A stretch of 64,000 bases of DNA from Mycobacterium sp. 050128. Lineage in GTDB: Bacteria > Actinomycetota > Actinomycetes > Mycobacteriales > Mycobacteriaceae. The DNA is taken from NCBI RefSeq assembly GCF_036409155.1, contig NZ_JAZGLW010000001.1, forward strand, positions 2,480,001 through 2,544,000. The letters run 5' to 3'. The notes under the pieces were generated by a model. That model did no database searches, had not been told where the DNA came from, and saw only the letters and a program-made list of their open reading frames with translations. Of this stretch, positions 62,795 through 64,000 are shown one piece after another. Made by a program: the position numbers and the translations under genes. How positions within the stretch are numbered: position 1 is the first letter of the stretch; the number at the start of each line of letters is the position of its first letter.

Positions 62795-63661
62795 TCACCG
62801 GGTTGGCAGTGTGCCCGGCGCGGCGCGGACGTCGTTGATGTAGTCGCCGAGTGTGAGCTCGAGTGGGCCGGGCTGTTGGAAGCCGTCTTTGAGTGCTTGG
62901 GCGATGATCGATGCGGCGGCGGGGCGCGCAAAGGCCCCGATGAGTGTGTCCATTTCGGAGAGCAGGGTCGCGTCGGCAGGTAGTGACGCGTTGTTCACGA
63001 ACCGTTTGATGTCGGCGAGGGCGAGCAGGTCGAAGCGTGACACCCGATGTGCGAATGCGTCGACGAATGCGTCGAATTCGGCATCGGGGATGGCCCTGTT
63101 GACGTATCCGTAGCGCTCGGCCAGCTCACCGGTGAAATCGTGGCCGCCGAGGAGGATCTCCAGGGCCCGTCCGCGGCCGACTATCGTGGGTAGCCGGCTG
63201 GATGGACCACCGCCTGGGATGGCGGCGAAGCCGACTTCGAATTGTCCGAGGATCGCCCGTTCGCGGCTGGCGAAGCGGATGTCGGTGGCCAGCGCTAGCT
63301 CGCTGCCGGCGGCACGCGCTCGGCCGCGGATGGCGCTGATCGTCACGGCTGGCAATTTGCTGATCCGGATCAGCAGATTGGTCCAGTGATGAAACGGCGA
63401 GGGCGCGGTGGGCAGCGCCGTGAGTGGTGAGGGGTCGGCTGCGACGTCAACGTGGTTAAGGAAGAAGTCGGGGTTGGCGCTTTCGAACACGATGACGGCA
63501 ACGTGGTGGTCTTGTTCGATTTCGGTGAGGAGTTGGTGAAGTTCGACGACCATCAGCGGGTCGACGAGGTTGATGGGCGGGTTGTCGAACGTGACCCGCC
63601 ACAGTGCAGGGGTGGTGCGTGTGACGCTGAAGCGTGGCGAAGTGTCGGCTTGGGTGCTCAT
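62795..63661 (-). CDS. Enoyl-CoA hydratase/isomerase (crotonase) family protein
   Basis: A 288-residue crotonase-fold protein. N-terminal strands (LWRVTFDNPPINLVDPLMVV) are followed by the oxyanion region ISAIRGRARAAGSELALATD and the active-site helix LGQFEVGFAAIPGGGPSSRL; Glu in QFEVG is at the position of one catalytic Glu. The C-terminal helices are complete. It may hydrate or isomerise an acyl-CoA; the substrate is not known. AAGGAA lies about 6 bp before the ATG at 63661. The peroxiredoxin-like gene upstream is on the same strand, 60 bp away. Confidence 0.88.
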   Translation of the reverse strand: MSTQADTSPRFSVTRTTPALWRVTFDNPPINLVDPLMVVELHQLLTEIEQDHHVAVIVFESANPDFFLNHVDVAADPSPLTALPTAPSPFHHWTNLLIRISKLPAVTISAIRGRARAAGSELALATDIRFASRERAILGQFEVGFAAIPGGGPSSRLPTIVGRGRALEILLGGHDFTGELAERYGYVNRAIPDAEFDAFVDAFAHRVSRFDLLALADIKRFVNNASLPADATLLSEMDTLIGAFARPAAASIIAQALKDGFQQPGPLELTLGDYINDVRAAPGTLPTR

Positions 63662-63721
63662 CGCGTTTCCTTGGGGTTGTGGGTGAAGTCCTGCGCGCCC
63701 GGTGGGCGTTGTTGATGGCGA

Positions 63722-64000
63722 TCACTGTTGGCGTGCGGTGGCGAGTATTTCGTCCACCGTCCATTGGTCGTAGGCGTGGCTGCCGTACTTGGCGGCGAGG
63801 ATTCGTCCATCGGGCCCGATGAGCAGATCGGCGGGCAGTCCGAGGTTGCCGTTGGTCGGTGAGGCGGGCAGTGGTGAGCGGCGTTTGGCGATCGCGGTCT
63901 TGATGGCGTGCCAGTATCCGCCGGGCAGCGCGCGCCAGGCCGCGAGTCTGAGGGCTTTTGTCGAGGCTTCCACCCCGAATCGGCGGTAGAGATCCTTGTC
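63722..64000 (-). CDS. Peroxiredoxin-like (AhpC/TSA superfamily) protein, 3' part
   Basis: The frame is open at the right edge, so only the last 92 residues are visible, starting DKDLYRRFGVEAS. LGLPADLLIGPDGRILAAKY matches the strand-turn-strand after the cis-Pro loop of thioredoxin-fold peroxiredoxins (SelL-related/AhpC-TSA type), ending in the helix DQWTVDEILATAR. The peroxidatic Cys would lie outside the window. It is probably co-transcribed with the crotonase gene downstream. Confidence 0.7.
   Translation of the reverse strand, partial: DKDLYRRFGVEASTKALRLAAWRALPGGYWHAIKTAIAKRRSPLPASPTNGNLGLPADLLIGPDGRILAAKYGSHAYDQWTVDEILATARQQ

Overview
The window is high-GC DNA from a slow-growing, non-tuberculous Mycobacterium. 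Positions 1 to about 33,300 follow the M. tuberculosis H37Rv order Rv0877 to Rv0915c (DUF3027, MarR, SpoU methyltransferase, sepH, serC, fprB, citA, gltA2, arfABC, prrAB, accD3, echA6, ctpE, the Rv0909/Rv0910 pair, a carotenoid oxygenase, a thiolase and PPE14). Homology statements rest on remembered H37Rv proteins and visible motifs; no search was run. Species cannot be fixed from this window. The synteny and the PPE gene favour the slow growers.

1-33,300, core block. It differs from H37Rv in several places. pdxH sits between citA and gltA2, replacing Rv0890c-Rv0895. A mug-type DNA glycosylase, an orphan ABC ATPase domain and a UfaA1-like methyltransferase are inserted. The PPE gene has no adjacent PE. 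arfA has lost almost its whole OmpA domain by an internal deletion that leaves the last OmpA residues out of frame.

33,700-48,500, signalling and accessory metabolism. An MHS-family transporter and a secreted DUF4185 (endo-D-arabinanase-like) protein are followed by a NarL-type two-component pair, a 913-residue MalT-like LuxR regulator, and an EAL-DICT protein divergent from a membrane GGDEF protein. The last two form a complete c-di-GMP eraser/writer pair. A MarR regulator divergent from a DinB/mycothiol-dependent protein, a fused HadA/HadB dehydratase and a frameshifted membrane-protein gene come next.

48,560-54,550, island beside tRNA-Arg(CCT). One unit encodes a 30-residue leader peptide, a tyrosine-recombinase-fold protein that lacks nearly all catalytic residues, and a DDE-transposase-like protein, divergent from a small HTH protein with an operator-like dyad between them. 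A second, tightly coupled operon follows: HTH protein, minimal nucleotidyltransferase (DUF6932-like) and a 328-residue protein of unknown family. This is the best candidate in the window for an undescribed defence or toxin-antitoxin-like system. The island ends in a subI (sulfate-binding lipoprotein) pseudogene.

54,700-64,000, rearranged accessory region. A glutathionyl-hydroquinone reductase is followed by an mce operon that keeps mceF, mceE and mceD but has only the 3' part of mceC and no mceA, mceB or yrbE genes. It meets, head to head, a 5'-truncated mycolyltransferase (Ag85-like) fragment. A small secreted protein, a truncated mkl/mceG ATPase with a damaged Walker A, an SDR dehydrogenase, an IS21 istB remnant, a crotonase and the 3' part of a peroxiredoxin-like gene complete the window. 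The cluster of gene fragments marks a recombination-prone, decaying locus.
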